Shown here: positions 9,250-19,460 of the stretch, in pieces
How positions within the stretch are numbered: position 1 is the stretch's first letter
Layout: every line of letters starts with the position of its first letter
NCBI RefSeq assembly: GCF_034347425.1
Contig: NZ_CP133779.1
Span: 3,286,001-3,350,000 of the forward strand
From: Undibacterium sp. CCC3.4
Lineage (GTDB): Bacteria; Pseudomonadota; Gammaproteobacteria; Burkholderiales; Burkholderiaceae_D
Direction of reading: 5' to 3'
DNA length: 64,000 nucleotides
The notes under the pieces: model-generated
What the model was told of the DNA's origin: nothing
The model's input: only the letters and a program-made list of their open reading frames with translations
The model's database searches: none
Made by a program: the position numbers and the translations under genes

Positions 9250-9987
9250 ATGAAAATCCTAATTAGTAATGATGATGGTTACTTGGCGCCCGGCATCGTT
9301 GCTTTGGCGGCGGCGTTGGCGCGTTTCGCCGAGGTAACAGTGGTCGCGCCAGACAGTAATCGCTCCGGCACCTCGAATGCGCTCACGCTCGACCGACCGC
9401 TGTCGGTGCAGCGTGCCGATAACGGTTTTTACTTTGTTAACGGTACGCCCACCGATTGCGTGCATGTGGCGTTGACGGCGTTGCTCAGCGAGCCACCCGA
9501 CTTAATCGTCTCTGGTATTAATCAGGGGCAAAATATGGGTGACGATACCCTGTATTCGGGTACCGTGGCGGCTGCCACCGAAGGCTTTTTATTTGGCATT
9601 CCGGCCATCGCTATTTCTCAGGTTGATAAGGCTTGGGCACATCTCGATGCTGCCGCCGAATATGCCAGCCAATTAGTGCGCAATGGCTTTCCGGCCTTGC
9701 CGCAGCCGTATTTGCTTAACGTAAATATTCCGAATTTACCGCTGTCCCAGATCGCTGGCTTGCGTGTCACCCGCCTCGGGAAACGGCATGCCTCAGAACC
9801 AGTGATTGCGATGCGCGACCCACATGGGCGTGAAATTTACTGGATAGGGCCACCGGGTGCGGTACGCGATGGCGGTCCTGGCACCGATTTTCATGCTACC
9901 GCCGCCGGCTATGTGTCGCTGACGCCCTTGCAGATCGATTTGACGAATACCCGCCAACTGGACATGCTTGTCATGAATTTGGCATGA
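9250..9987 (+). CDS. surE: 5'/3'-nucleotidase SurE
   Basis: Survival protein SurE, a metal-dependent nucleotidase acting on nucleoside monophosphates in stationary phase. It starts [11 protein letters not shown], the conserved N-terminal Asp-Asp metal site. Later motifs include [16 protein letters not shown] and [19 protein letters not shown], all diagnostic. The length of 245 residues is normal. It is the first gene of surE-pcm-nlpD-rpoS and overlaps pcm by 4 bases. Confidence 0.98.
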   Translation: MKILISNDDGYLAPGIVALAAALARFAEVTVVAPDSNRSGTSNALTLDRPLSVQRADNGFYFVNGTPTDCVHVALTALLSEPPDLIVSGINQGQNMGDDTLYSGTVAAATEGFLFGIPAIAISQVDKAWAHLDAAAEYASQLVRNGFPALPQPYLLNVNIPNLPLSQIAGLRVTRLGKRHASEPVIAMRDPHGREIYWIGPPGAVRDGGPGTDFHATAAGYVSLTPLQIDLTNTRQLDMLVMNLA

Positions 9988-10802
9988 TCACGAAGGAGAA
10001 ACGGTTTCCTCTGACCTTATCCGCCTTGGGTGGTCAAAACAAGGATTCCAGTGCGCATTCAGGCACGCGCAGCGCTTCGACGCAAACGGCGATGCAGAAC
10101 GTGCATCAGAGTGCCGTCAATAAGCTCGCTTCGCAAACGGCTGCCGTGTCTGGCGCGAGTGCCCCGGCAATGGTTTCGGATGCCGTGCGACGTGCCATGG
10201 TGCAGCGTGTGGCGCAGCAGGGCGTTAAAGATACGACGGTGTTGGCCGCCTTGCAGGCGATACCGCGGCATATGTTTTTAGAACCGGCCTTGAGCAGTCA
10301 AGCCTATATCGATGCCTCGCTGCCGATCGGGCATCACCAAACTATTTCACAGCCGTATATCGTCGCGCGCATGATAGAAATTATGCGTAACGGCAAATCA
10401 CTCGAGCGGGTCTTGGAAATCGGCACAGGATGCGGTTATCAGGCTGCCGTGCTCGCGCTGGTGGCGGTCGATGTGTATTCGATCGAGCGTATCAAAGCCT
10501 TGCACGAATTGGCCAAACATAATCTGCGGCCGCTCAGAATCGCCAATCTCCGTCTGCATTACGGCGATGGCATGCTGGGATTGCCTCAGGTAGCCCCATT
10601 TGACGGTATCATACTGGCGGCGGCCGGCATGGAGGTGCCGCCGGCCTTGCTGATGCAACTGAAAGTGGGGGGGCGGCTGATTGCGCCGGTCGGTGGTCGC
10701 GATCAGGTCTTGCAACTGATTGAGCGGCTGACGCTTAATGATTGGCAGAGTTCGGTGGTGGAGCATTGCCATTTTGTGCCTTTGCGCGCAGGCGTCGTTT
10801 GA
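9984..10802 (+). CDS. pcm: Protein-L-isoaspartate O-methyltransferase
   Basis: SAM-dependent repair enzyme that methylates isoaspartyl residues in aged proteins. The core starts near residue 63 and shows the PCMT signature [19 protein letters not shown] and the SAM-binding [11 protein letters not shown]. From the first ATG, coupled to the surE stop, the protein has about 60 extra low-complexity Ser/Ala/Gln-rich residues. An ATG at 10170 would give a canonical protein of about 210 residues. Both starts are possible. Confidence 0.96.
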   Translation: MITKEKRFPLTLSALGGQNKDSSAHSGTRSASTQTAMQNVHQSAVNKLASQTAAVSGASAPAMVSDAVRRAMVQRVAQQGVKDTTVLAALQAIPRHMFLEPALSSQAYIDASLPIGHHQTISQPYIVARMIEIMRNGKSLERVLEIGTGCGYQAAVLALVAVDVYSIERIKALHELAKHNLRPLRIANLRLHYGDGMLGLPQVAPFDGIILAAAGMEVPPALLMQLKVGGRLIAPVGGRDQVLQLIERLTLNDWQSSVVEHCHFVPLRAGVV

Positions 10803-10852
10803 GTGCGCGGCCTGATTTTGCCGAAACCCAAGAATTCACGGATAAATTTGTA

Positions 10853-11782
10853 ATGAGAATGAAAAAACTGAAGTATGTCGCTTTTCCTTTGTGGCCAACA
10901 GCCATGCTCTTGGTGCTCGGTGCCTGTACCACGCCGACCCATCGGGCCCCGGTAGTGGAGCGCGGTGCACCCGCACCCGGGAACGCGTCGGATGTTGCGC
11001 CGCCACCTAAGTTGCTACTCAAGACGCCGGAAAACACGCGCGGTTCTTACGTTGTCAAGCGCGGCGATACCTTGTATCGGATTGCCTTGGAGCACGGTCA
11101 AAGTTATAACGATCTGGTCGTCTGGAATAATCTGAGTAATCCGAACGACATCAAGGTCGATCAAGTCTTACGTGTCACTCCAGCCGAGGCGGGCAGCAGT
11201 GCCGTACAAACCACGGGTATCAATAATTCAGTACTCGAAGTGAAACCTTTGGGTGCGGCAACACAGAATAAATCTTCACCATTAGGCAACAAGCGCCCGT
11301 ATTCCGATGCCAATTTGGCTGAGTTGCAAAAATCGGAATCGTCGGCTGCTGCGCCACTGGCAAAGCTCGATCCAATTATTCCGGCAAAGGCCAGTGATAA
11401 GCCTGCCGATGTCGATGCAATCGAGTGGATCTGGCCGGTCGAGGGGAAATTATTGGCTGGCTTTGATGACGCTAAAAATAAAGGTCTCGATATCAGCGGC
11501 AAGATGGGGCAAGACGTGAATGCCGCAGCCGCTGGCAAAGTGATGTACGCCGGCAGCGGTATCCGCGGTTATGGCAATCTGGTGATTGTGAAACATAGCA
11601 GCAGTTTGTTGTCTGCTTACGCACATAACAAGACGATTTTAGTGAAAGAAGGGCAGGCGATCAGCAAGGGGCAAAAAATTGCTGAGATGGGGAATTCTGA
11701 TAGTGATGTTATAAAGCTACATTTTGAAATACGTTTACAAGGTAAGCCGGTAGATCCGGTAAAATACTTACCAACACGCTAA
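10853..11782 (+). CDS. nlpD: NlpD-type lipoprotein, LysM plus degenerate M23 (LytM) domain
   Basis: Predicted outer-membrane lipoprotein that activates cell-wall amidases during division. The start at 10853 places a lipobox (VLGAC) at the end of a hydrophobic leader. The open frame reaches further upstream into pcm, but that stretch lacks a signal. A LysM domain (GSYVVKRGDTLYRIA onward) is followed by a linker and a C-terminal LytM domain. The usual zinc His of HxGxD is Asn here (NKGLDI), while LHFEIR is kept. This loss of catalytic residues is what EnvC/NlpD activators show. It lies directly upstream of rpoS, as in most proteobacteria. Confidence 0.94.
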   Translation: MRMKKLKYVAFPLWPTAMLLVLGACTTPTHRAPVVERGAPAPGNASDVAPPPKLLLKTPENTRGSYVVKRGDTLYRIALEHGQSYNDLVVWNNLSNPNDIKVDQVLRVTPAEAGSSAVQTTGINNSVLEVKPLGAATQNKSSPLGNKRPYSDANLAELQKSESSAAAPLAKLDPIIPAKASDKPADVDAIEWIWPVEGKLLAGFDDAKNKGLDISGKMGQDVNAAAAGKVMYAGSGIRGYGNLVIVKHSSSLLSAYAHNKTILVKEGQAISKGQKIAEMGNSDSDVIKLHFEIRLQGKPVDPVKYLPTR

Positions 11783-11929
11783 TTATCTAAAAGTTAATAT
11801 AGTGCGTGGACTGGGTGGAATAGTTGGTGATGTCAGTTGGTGTGTTCGGTCGTTTTTTGTGAGCCATAGCTCGCTTGTGTTCAGACGCAAACGCGCTTTC
11901 CAAATGCAGTTTCCTCAGAGCACAAAACT

Positions 11930-12976
11930 ATGCAAAAAAACAGCGCTGGTAAGCTGACAGCACGCGCGGCACCACCGGTCGACCAGGCCCTGTCGGCCGA
12001 TGGGTTTGATGAGCCGCTTGAGCGTGATCCGGAGGCAGTGTTAGAGCTCGGCCAGGAAGCCGAGCGAGAGACGGGCGATGAGCCGGCCAGTCTCGTTGTT
12101 GCCCCTATTGATGAATTGAAGACGGTGTTGGCGGCGGAACTTTCTACCGACACCACACAATATTATTTGAATCAGATAGGGACGCGTCCGCTATTTGATT
12201 TAAAGCAAGAGTTGCACTACGCCACGCTAGCCAAGCAGGGTGATTTTGCGGCCCGGCAGAAAATGATAGAACATAATCTGCGACTGGTGGTGTCGATTGC
12301 CAAGCACTATATCAATCGCGGTCTGGCCCTGCTCGATATGATCGAAGAGGGTAATCTCGGACTCATGCATGCGATTGATAAATTCGAGCCCGAACGCGGC
12401 TTTCGTTTTTCCACTTATGCCACTTGGTGGATACGCCAGAGCATCGAGCGTGCCATCATGAATCAAGCGCGCACGATACGCTTGCCGGTGCACATGGTGC
12501 GTGAATTGAATCAAATTCTACGCGCTAAATACCATCTTGAATCGCAACGGCGCGATGGCCGTGATGCCAGAATGGAAGATATTGCCTTGTTGGTCGATCG
12601 CCCAGTTGACGAGGTGCAAGATATCCTGGCTTTATCTGAACATGCCAGCTCACTCGATACGCCGCTCGATAATGACCCGCAATCGAGTTTGATGGATTTA
12701 TTGCCCGGTGACGCAGACGATGGCCCTGATGTGCGCGCCGAACATCTGGAAATGACCGCCCTCATGCGCGATTGGTTGGCGCGCTTGCCGGATAAACAAA
12801 GAATCGTGATTATCCGTCGTTTCGGTCTCGATAATGACGATCCGGCTACGCTCGAAGCCTTGGCCGATGAGATGGGTATTACGCGCGAACGGGTGCGTCA
12901 AATCCAGCAAGAAGCCTTGATTAAACTTAAGCGTAGCTTTGTTTCGCGTGGTGTCGGACGCGACGCCTTGATTTAA
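11930..12976 (+). CDS. rpoS: RNA polymerase sigma factor RpoS
   Basis: Stationary-phase/general stress sigma-70 family factor, 348 residues. Region 1.2 begins near [15 protein letters not shown]. Region 2 contains [14 protein letters not shown] and [19 protein letters not shown]. Region 4.2 holds the helix-turn-helix [21 protein letters not shown]. The acidic first 60 residues are poorly conserved, as in other betaproteobacterial RpoS. Position after nlpD supports RpoS over RpoH or RpoD. The 147-base leader from nlpD may carry rpoS promoter or regulatory RNA elements, but I see no clear one. Confidence 0.97.
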   Translation: MQKNSAGKLTARAAPPVDQALSADGFDEPLERDPEAVLELGQEAERETGDEPASLVVAPIDELKTVLAAELSTDTTQYYLNQIGTRPLFDLKQELHYATLAKQGDFAARQKMIEHNLRLVVSIAKHYINRGLALLDMIEEGNLGLMHAIDKFEPERGFRFSTYATWWIRQSIERAIMNQARTIRLPVHMVRELNQILRAKYHLESQRRDGRDARMEDIALLVDRPVDEVQDILALSEHASSLDTPLDNDPQSSLMDLLPGDADDGPDVRAEHLEMTALMRDWLARLPDKQRIVIIRRFGLDNDDPATLEALADEMGITRERVRQIQQEALIKLKRSFVSRGVGRDALI

Positions 12977-13104
12977 TCTGTCTTAATCCGCTCGCGCTAC
13001 CGAATTGTCGTGGCCGATCGCCGCTTTCTGCCGCTTTCTCTTTTATAATCGCGTCTTTGAATCGTCTTTGAGAAGGCGCGACCGAAGTTGGCGCCGATAT
13101 TCCC

Positions 13105-14445
13105 ATGAATAAAATAGAAATACGCTCTTTCGATATGGACGCGCGCGGCGTTGGTCATATTCAAAATGAAGATGGCAGTCAAGGTAAGGTGGTGTTTGTT
13201 GAGGGTGCTCTGCCTGGTGAATTGGTCGGGTTTAATTCCTACAAGAAAAAGAATAGTTGGGAAGTCGCGACGCTCGGCACCATCCATCGGCAATCTTCGC
13301 AGCGCATCGTGCCTAAGTGTGAATTTTTCGGTGTCTGCGGCGGCTGTTCCATGCAGCATGTGGAGCCCGATGCGCAGGTGGCGATGAAGCAACGCATTCT
13401 GGAAGATAATTTGTGGCATATCAGTAAAGTCAAAGCGCGCAATATGATGCGCCCTATCTATGGTCCGACTTGGGGTTATCGTTATCGGGCCCGCCTGTCG
13501 GTGCGGCATGTGATCAAGAAAGGGACGGTGCTGGTCGGCTTTCATGAAAAAAAATCGCGCTATGTGGCGAATATGGAAAGCTGCGCCATCTTGCCGGCCC
13601 ATGTCTCTGCCATGCTCATGCCCTTGCGCGCCTTAGTTGCCTCGCTATCCATCGTCGCGCAATTGCCGCAGATTGAGTTGGCCATCGGCGAGGGGCTTAC
13701 TGCCTTGGTGTTACGTATCTTGGCAGCACTGACGGCCGATGATGAAACGAAGCTCAAAGCATTTGCTGATAAGCATAATGTGCAATGGTGGTTGCAGCCC
13801 GATGGCAATCAAGCGGCCTTGCCCTATTATCCGGCGCAGAGTGACTTGCATTATTTGTTGCCTGAATTTGGCATCAAGATGCCGTTCAAGCCGACTGATT
13901 TTACTCAAGTGAATCACCAGATCAACCGCGTCTTGGTGGTCAAGGCACTGCGTTTGCTCGATGTGCAAAAAACCGATCGCGTCGCCGATTTATTTTGCGG
14001 CCTCGGGAATTTCACTTTGCCGATCGCCACGCTGGCGCGCGAAGTCGTTGGCATCGAAGGCAGTGATGCGCTCACCGAGCGCGCGCTCGACAATGCGCGA
14101 CACAATGGTTTGCAAGAAAAAACACGTTTCAGTACGCGCAATCTGTTCGATATCACGGCGGCCGATTTGCTTGCGCTGGGAAAATTTGATCGCTTCCTGA
14201 TCGATCCGCCGCGTGATGGCGCTATGGCATTGTGCCAAGCCTTGGCCGATTTGAAGACCCTCGCACCAGCCTTCCGGCCGCGCCGTTTGGTCTACGTTTC
14301 CTGTAGTCCGGGAACCTTGGCGCGCGATGCCGGCATTTTGGTCCATGCTGCCGGCTACCGCCTCAGTCATGCCGGCGTCATCAATATGTTTCCGCATACC
14401 TCGCATGTCGAGTCGATGGCGGTGTTTGATTTGCTGCCCGACTGA
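13105..14445 (+). CDS. rlmD: 23S rRNA (uracil-1939-C5)-methyltransferase RlmD
   Basis: SAM-dependent rRNA methyltransferase with an N-terminal TRAM domain (about 1-60). A [4Fe-4S] cluster motif is formed by Cys72, Cys78, Cys81 (CEFFGVCGGC) and Cys160. The C-terminal Rossmann domain has VADLFCGLGNFTLP, IDPPR and the catalytic nucleophile Cys400 in YVSCSPGTL. The length of 446 residues fits RlmD. It is a single gene between rpoS and ndk. Confidence 0.97.
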   Translation: MNKIEIRSFDMDARGVGHIQNEDGSQGKVVFVEGALPGELVGFNSYKKKNSWEVATLGTIHRQSSQRIVPKCEFFGVCGGCSMQHVEPDAQVAMKQRILEDNLWHISKVKARNMMRPIYGPTWGYRYRARLSVRHVIKKGTVLVGFHEKKSRYVANMESCAILPAHVSAMLMPLRALVASLSIVAQLPQIELAIGEGLTALVLRILAALTADDETKLKAFADKHNVQWWLQPDGNQAALPYYPAQSDLHYLLPEFGIKMPFKPTDFTQVNHQINRVLVVKALRLLDVQKTDRVADLFCGLGNFTLPIATLAREVVGIEGSDALTERALDNARHNGLQEKTRFSTRNLFDITAADLLALGKFDRFLIDPPRDGAMALCQALADLKTLAPAFRPRRLVYVSCSPGTLARDAGILVHAAGYRLSHAGVINMFPHTSHVESMAVFDLLPD

Positions 14446-14531
14446 TAACGGCATTTCGATGGTGCTGATCAGCTGCGAGCAGTTAATCAGCGTTTCCCTT
14501 ACTTCCGGGACATGTTATTGGCGGTGTTTCA

Positions 14532-14540
14532 TGCTAAAAT
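14532..14540 (+). promoter_or_regulatory. Candidate extended -10 promoter of ndk
   Basis: TGCTAAAAT matches an extended -10 element (TGnTATAAT, one mismatch) 62 bases before the ndk start. No good -35 hexamer lies at 16-18 bases upstream, which an extended -10 can tolerate. The leader from here to ndk is AT-rich and carries an RBS (TTGGAG) 9 bases before the ATG. Confidence 0.4.
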
Positions 14541-14601
14541 CTAGGGTTAGATGAATTCTTGAGTTTTTGTCTTAACCCTTTCTTTTTATTGGAGTTTTCT
14601 G

Positions 14602-15027
14602 ATGGCTATCGAACGTACATTGTCTATTATCAAACCTGACGCAGTTGCAAAAAACGTCATTGGTCAAATCATCAGCCGCTTTGAAACAGCTGGTTTGAAA
14701 GTTGTTGCTGCTCGCCTGACACAATTGTCGCGCGCTGAAGCCGAAGGTTTTTACGCTGTTCACGCAGCGCGTCCATTCTTCAAAGATTTGGTCGACTTCA
14801 TGATCTCCGGTCCAGTTTTCGTGCAAGCGCTCGAAGGCGAAGGCGCGATTTTGAAAAATCGTGATCTGATGGGTGCGACCGATCCTAAGAAGGCAGAAGC
14901 CGGCACAATCCGCGCTGATTTCGCTGAATCGATCGATGCTAATGCCGTCCATGGTTCGGATGCAGTAGAAACAGCGGCTGTTGAAATTGCTTATTTCTTC
15001 CCAGCACTGAACGTATACTCGCGTTAA
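14602..15027 (+). CDS. ndk: Nucleoside diphosphate kinase
   Basis: Transfers the terminal phosphate of ATP to nucleoside diphosphates, balancing the NTP and dNTP pools. It is 141 residues long and begins with [13 protein letters not shown]. The phosphate-accepting His117 sits in the motif HGSDAVETA. It is preceded by a strong RBS and followed by rlmN after about 100 bases, the usual Burkholderiales order. Confidence 0.99.
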   Translation: MAIERTLSIIKPDAVAKNVIGQIISRFETAGLKVVAARLTQLSRAEAEGFYAVHAARPFFKDLVDFMISGPVFVQALEGEGAILKNRDLMGATDPKKAEAGTIRADFAESIDANAVHGSDAVETAAVEIAYFFPALNVYSR

Positions 15028-15087
15028 TTGGTCAGACGGTCGGTGTTCATTTGCCGACAATGAATGGTAGTTGAAGTAAATAATCAT

Positions 15088-15117
15088 CCCCCTGACGCAG
15101 GCTTGCGAAGGGGGGTG
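15088..15117 (+). other. Bulged hairpin in the ndk-rlmN intergenic region
   Basis: A CCCCCT/AGGGGG stem encloses an inner CGCA/TGCG stem with a GGCT loop. There is no T-run after it, so it is not a standard terminator. Ending about 15 bases before the rlmN start, it could limit read-through, stabilise the ndk mRNA 3' end or mask the rlmN leader. Confidence 0.5.
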
Positions 15118-15131
15118 TAAGAAAGAAACAC

Positions 15132-16289
15132 ATGACGGCACTCATAAATTTATTGGATCTAGATCCTGCGCAACTCGTTGCTTATTGTGGCGAATTGGGT
15201 GAGAAGCCGTTTCGTGCCAAGCAATTGCAACGCTGGATACATCAATTCGGCGCGAGTCGCTTTGACGAGATGACTGATCTCGCCAAGTCTTTGCGCGAAA
15301 AACTCTCCGGTCGGGCTGAAATTGTCGCGCCCGCCATTGTCAGTGATCACACTTCCCTTGATGGCACCCGCAAATGGCTGGTCGATGTCGGTCAGGGGAA
15401 TGCGGTCGAAACGGTCTTCATTCCTGAAGAAAATCGTGGCACCCTGTGCATCTCTACGCAGGCCGGCTGCGCCGTGAATTGCCGTTTTTGTTCTACCGGC
15501 AAACAAGGGTTTAATCGCAATCTGACTGTTGCTGAAATTATTGGTCAATTGTGGATGGCAGAATTCGAATTGCGTCGTACTAAAGGCATTGTGCCTGGTC
15601 CTAAGGGTGAGCGGCAGATCACGAATGTGGTCATGATGGGCATGGGTGAACCCTTGCTCAATTTTGCCCCGACGGTGACCGCGCTGCGCCTGATGCTCGA
15701 TGATAACGCTTATGGCTTGTCGCGCCGTCGCGTCACCCTCTCGACCAGCGGAGTGGTGCCGATGATGGATAAGTTGTCGCAAGAATGTCCGGTCGCCTTG
15801 GCGGTGTCCTTGCATGCTTCCAATGATGCCTTGCGCGATAGTTTGATACCCTTGAATAAAAAGCATCCGCTGCAAGATTTGATGGCCGCCTGCAAGCGCT
15901 ATCTCGAATTTGCGCCGCGCGACTTTATTACCTTTGAATATTGCATGCTCGATGGCGTCAATGACAGCGATGAGCATGCGCGTGAATTGATTGCCTTGGT
16001 GAAAACGGTGCCGTGCAAATTCAATCTGATCCCCTTTAATCCGTTTCCGGAATCAGGTTTGAAGCGTTCTGACAATCCGCGCATCAAAGCCTTTGCCAAA
16101 GTCTTGATGGACGCCGGTATCATCACCACCACGCGTAAAACGCGCGGCGACGATATTGATGCGGCCTGTGGTCAGTTGGCCGGCGAAGTCAAGGATCGTA
16201 CGCGGGTACAGGAAAGAATGCAGAAAATGGCCGAATATCAAAAGAAATTCGGTGAAAATTTCGGCAAAATTGTGGAGATTACTCAGTGA
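15132..16289 (+). CDS. rlmN: Dual-specificity RNA methyltransferase RlmN
   Basis: Radical-SAM enzyme that forms 2-methyladenosine at A2503 of 23S rRNA and in some tRNAs. The radical-SAM cluster motif is CAVNCRFC (Cys113, Cys117, Cys120). GMGEPLLN and a C-terminal Cys in [12 protein letters not shown] (the methyl-carrying/resolving Cys) are present. The length of 385 residues is normal. The stop overlaps the pilF start by 4 bases. Confidence 0.98.
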   Translation: MTALINLLDLDPAQLVAYCGELGEKPFRAKQLQRWIHQFGASRFDEMTDLAKSLREKLSGRAEIVAPAIVSDHTSLDGTRKWLVDVGQGNAVETVFIPEENRGTLCISTQAGCAVNCRFCSTGKQGFNRNLTVAEIIGQLWMAEFELRRTKGIVPGPKGERQITNVVMMGMGEPLLNFAPTVTALRLMLDDNAYGLSRRRVTLSTSGVVPMMDKLSQECPVALAVSLHASNDALRDSLIPLNKKHPLQDLMAACKRYLEFAPRDFITFEYCMLDGVNDSDEHARELIALVKTVPCKFNLIPFNPFPESGLKRSDNPRIKAFAKVLMDAGIITTTRKTRGDDIDAACGQLAGEVKDRTRVQERMQKMAEYQKKFGENFGKIVEITQ

Positions 16290-17092
16290 AAATTTTCGGC
16301 TCGGACTGGCGTTTTGAAAGAGCTTTGCTCATTTCCTTGATGTTGGTGCTGGCTGGTTGTGTGAATCGTGGTCTCGATGCGCCGCATGAAACCCCGAATG
16401 CCTCAATCGAAAAGCAAGACGTACAAAGGCGTGCGGCGATTCGGATTCAATTGGCAGTCGGTTATTATCAGCAAGGTCAGAATAAAGTTGCCTTGGAAGA
16501 AATTCGCCAAGCTTTGCTGATCTCGCCCGATTTGCTCGACGCCTATGCGATCCGCGCCCTGATCTTCATGGAAATGGGTGAAAAGAAGCTGGCTGAAGAA
16601 AATTTCTTGTATGCAATGAAGTTGGCCCCCAATGATCTTGAAATCGCCAATAATTATGGCTGGTTTTTGTGTCAGAATGACAGGGAAAAACAAGGCTTGG
16701 TTTTGCTGGAGCGAGCTTTGCACGACAGTGCTTATCCTACTCCGGCCAAGGCTTACAATAATGCCGGTTTATGCAGTCTGCGCATCAAAGATGCGCGTGC
16801 TGCTGAAGCGTATTTCATGCAGGGGTTCAGGATCGACCCCTCGAACCCCGGCCTCAATGCCAACTTGGCCAGGGTTTTTTTTGATCGCGGTGATTTTTCG
16901 CAGGCGCGTTTTTATATCAACCGCGTGCTTAAGCTCGATGTCATGACGGTTGATGTCTTGTGGTTGGCGATCAGAATTGAGAAAAAACTCGGTGATGAGG
17001 CGATCATCAATAGCTTGATTACGCAGTTGCGTCGTCGCTTCCCTAATTCCCGTGAATTCGGTTTATTGCAAAGAGGATCTTTTGATGAGTGA
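16286..17092 (+). CDS. pilF: Type IV pilus biogenesis lipoprotein PilF/PilW
   Basis: Pilotin-like TPR lipoprotein needed for outer-membrane assembly of the type IV pilus secretin. A hydrophobic leader ends in the lipobox LAGC (about residue 25), followed by about five to six TPR units (about 50-250). The length of 268 residues and position between rlmN and a RodZ-like gene are standard. It overlaps the next start by 8 bases. In other species the protein is named PilW or PilF. Confidence 0.92.
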   Translation: MKIFGSDWRFERALLISLMLVLAGCVNRGLDAPHETPNASIEKQDVQRRAAIRIQLAVGYYQQGQNKVALEEIRQALLISPDLLDAYAIRALIFMEMGEKKLAEENFLYAMKLAPNDLEIANNYGWFLCQNDREKQGLVLLERALHDSAYPTPAKAYNNAGLCSLRIKDARAAEAYFMQGFRIDPSNPGLNANLARVFFDRGDFSQARFYINRVLKLDVMTVDVLWLAIRIEKKLGDEAIINSLITQLRRRFPNSREFGLLQRGSFDE

Positions 17093-18140
17093 GGTAGGCG
17101 TAAATACTCCATCTGAGTCGCAGTTGCCAGACAGTGATGGTACTGCGGTCAACCCAGCGGCAGTGGCCGCTTCGGCTGGTGCTATGCTGCTGGCGGCGCG
17201 TGTCGCTGGCGCTTGGACAGTCGAGCAAGTGGCAGATCAATTGAAGCTCTCGCCGCGGCAAATTATCGCGATTGAAACGAATGATTTTCCGCTTTTGCCG
17301 AATATGGTGATCGTGCGTGGCTTCATGCGTTCTTACGCTAAGCTGCTGAAAATCGATGCCGCACCAGTAATTGCCCTGCTGCCAGCTGAAAGCAGTAGCG
17401 GTGCTTTTGTAACTGATTTGCGGCCGACTTTGGCTACCCCCTTTATGGAATCGCGTTCGCCTTTTCTGGGTCGCTCAGATGCCACGAATCGGCGCTATTT
17501 GTATGGTGCAGCGATGTTGGCGGCGGCCGTGCTGGTATTTTTACTGGCTCAAAAGCTTGAGCAATCGGGGTACTTTCAGCGCTGGCTGACGCCGAGCGAA
17601 ACCGCGGCGTCGGTTGCTGTAGAGGAAGGCAGTGCGCCGCATGAAAATAGTGTGGCTGCCAGCGAGACGGCACCAAGCACACCGGGTATGGGGCTCAATG
17701 TGCCCTTGGCTTCCTCGTTGCCAGCGGCGCAGACTAACCCGTCCTCGACGGTTGCAGCGCCGACCCCGGCATCGGCCCCAGCCGCGGTCAGCGCGACAGT
17801 CGCCGCACCTGCTCCGGTGTTGCCGGCTGCGCCGGTCTCGGCAGTGCAGGCTGCGCCAAGCTCGAATGCAGCGCTGGCTGGTGTTGTCGCCACGGCGCAG
17901 CAAAAAAATCAGTTGCGCTTAAAATTTCGGCAAGATTCTTGGGTTCAGGTAAAAAAAGAATCGGGTCAGATTTTGACCTCGCATTTGGCTAAAGCCGGTA
18001 CCGAAGAATTTTTTGATTTGCGCGAACCCGTGCAGTTACGCTTGGGGAATGCCAGTGGCGTTGATGCGTGGTTGCGCGGGAGTGTGTTGGAAATGACACC
18101 TCCTGTTGGCGTCAATACGGTCAATCTGAGTCTGAAATAA
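17085..18140 (+). CDS. rodZ: RodZ-like helix-turn-helix membrane protein (DUF4115)
   Basis: Cytoplasmic HTH_25 domain (about 35-100, with [16 protein letters not shown]), one transmembrane helix (about 143-162), a long Ala/Pro/Ser-rich periplasmic linker and a C-terminal DUF4115 domain (about 270-351). This is the RodZ architecture, linking MreB to the cell-wall machinery. The chosen start, ATG at 17085, has GAGGATC upstream within the end of pilF. An ATG at 17052 is also in frame but lies inside pilF without an RBS. RodZ function is inferred from architecture. Confidence 0.88.
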   Translation: MSEVGVNTPSESQLPDSDGTAVNPAAVAASAGAMLLAARVAGAWTVEQVADQLKLSPRQIIAIETNDFPLLPNMVIVRGFMRSYAKLLKIDAAPVIALLPAESSSGAFVTDLRPTLATPFMESRSPFLGRSDATNRRYLYGAAMLAAAVLVFLLAQKLEQSGYFQRWLTPSETAASVAVEEGSAPHENSVAASETAPSTPGMGLNVPLASSLPAAQTNPSSTVAAPTPASAPAAVSATVAAPAPVLPAAPVSAVQAAPSSNAALAGVVATAQQKNQLRLKFRQDSWVQVKKESGQILTSHLAKAGTEEFFDLREPVQLRLGNASGVDAWLRGSVLEMTPPVGVNTVNLSLK

Positions 18141-18156
18141 GTGTGAAAAGTGTAAA

Positions 18157-19440
18157 ATGAGTATGCAAGATTTTTTAACTGAAATAGGATCTGGCCCGGC
18201 ACCGCGCCGAGTGCGTCGCGCTGCCACAGTCAGCTATGGTGAGCGCCACGTCATTATCGGTGGCTCGGCCCCGGTCGTGGTGCAATCGATGACCAATACC
18301 GATACCGCCGATGTCATCGGCAGTGCGATCCAGATCAAGGAACTCGCACGCGCCGGCTCGGAACTCGTGCGCATCACGGTCAATAACGCCGAGGCGGCCG
18401 CGGCGGTGCCGGAAATTCGCGCGCAGCTCGATAAAATGGGCGTCGATGTGCCGCTGATCGGTGACTTCCATTACAACGGCCATACGCTGCTGAGCGATTT
18501 TCCAGACTGCGCACAAGCTTTGTCGAAGTACCGTATCAATCCTGGTAATGTCGGGCAAGGTGCCAAGCGCGATACTCAATTCGCACAAATGATAGAGATC
18601 GCTTGTCGCTACGATAAGCCGGTACGGATCGGTGTCAATTGGGGTAGTCTCGACCAGGCTTTGTTGGCGCGTATTATGGATGAAAATGCGCAGCGTTCGA
18701 CGCCATGGCGGGTACAAGCGGTGATGTATCAAGCGTTGATCACCTCAGCCATCGAGAATGCGCAGCGTGCCGAAGAGTTGGGTCTCGGTGCCGATAAAAT
18801 TATTTTGTCTTGCAAGGTGTCGGGCGTGCAGGATCTCATCGCGGTGTACCGTGAGTTAGCGGCGCGTTGTGACTATCCCTTGCATCTCGGTTTGACTGAA
18901 GCCGGCATGGGGAGTAAGGGCATCGTCGCCTCAACAGCGGCCTTGGCGATTTTGATGCAAGAAGGGATCGCCGATACCATTCGTGTTTCGCTCACCCCCG
19001 AGCCCGGTGGCGATCGCTGCCGCGAAGTGATCGTGGCACAAGAAATTTTGCAAACCATGGGCTTGCGTAAGTTCACTCCTATGGTGATTGCTTGTCCTGG
19101 TTGTGGTCGCACCACCTCGACGGTGTTTCAAGAATTGGCCGACGATATACAAACTTTCTTGCGCGAGCAAATGCCACTGTGGAAGAAGCGTTATCCCGGT
19201 GTCGAAGAAATGAATGTCGCCGTCATGGGTTGCATCGTCAATGGCCCGGGCGAATCCAAACATGCCAATATCGGCATCAGCTTGCCCGGTACCGGTGAAT
19301 CGCCGGCAGCGCCGGTATTCATCGACGGTGTGAAAGCGCTGACTTTGCGCGGCGATCATATCGCCACCGAGTTTCAAGCCATTGTGCTCGACTATGTCGC
19401 AAAAAAATACGCCAGCGCGACCGCGGTCGCGAGTGAGTAA
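18157..19440 (+). CDS. ispG: 4-hydroxy-3-methylbut-2-en-1-yl diphosphate synthase IspG
   Basis: [4Fe-4S] enzyme of the MEP isoprenoid pathway that converts MEcPP to HMBPP. The TIM-barrel N-terminal part contains [13 protein letters not shown]. The C-terminal cluster Cys residues are in CPGCGRT and [10 protein letters not shown]. At 427 residues it has the central extension usual in betaproteobacteria. It is 16 bases after rodZ and 20 before hisS. Confidence 0.98.
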   Translation: MSMQDFLTEIGSGPAPRRVRRAATVSYGERHVIIGGSAPVVVQSMTNTDTADVIGSAIQIKELARAGSELVRITVNNAEAAAAVPEIRAQLDKMGVDVPLIGDFHYNGHTLLSDFPDCAQALSKYRINPGNVGQGAKRDTQFAQMIEIACRYDKPVRIGVNWGSLDQALLARIMDENAQRSTPWRVQAVMYQALITSAIENAQRAEELGLGADKIILSCKVSGVQDLIAVYRELAARCDYPLHLGLTEAGMGSKGIVASTAALAILMQEGIADTIRVSLTPEPGGDRCREVIVAQEILQTMGLRKFTPMVIACPGCGRTTSTVFQELADDIQTFLREQMPLWKKRYPGVEEMNVAVMGCIVNGPGESKHANIGISLPGTGESPAAPVFIDGVKALTLRGDHIATEFQAIVLDYVAKKYASATAVASE

Positions 19441-19460
19441 ATAATTCAATCAAGGTAAGC

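Noticed and set aside
10742..10852. N-terminal extension of the NlpD frame into pcm
   Set aside because: It would put a polar segment before the lipoprotein signal peptide; ATG 10853 directly before the hydrophobic leader is the sensible start.
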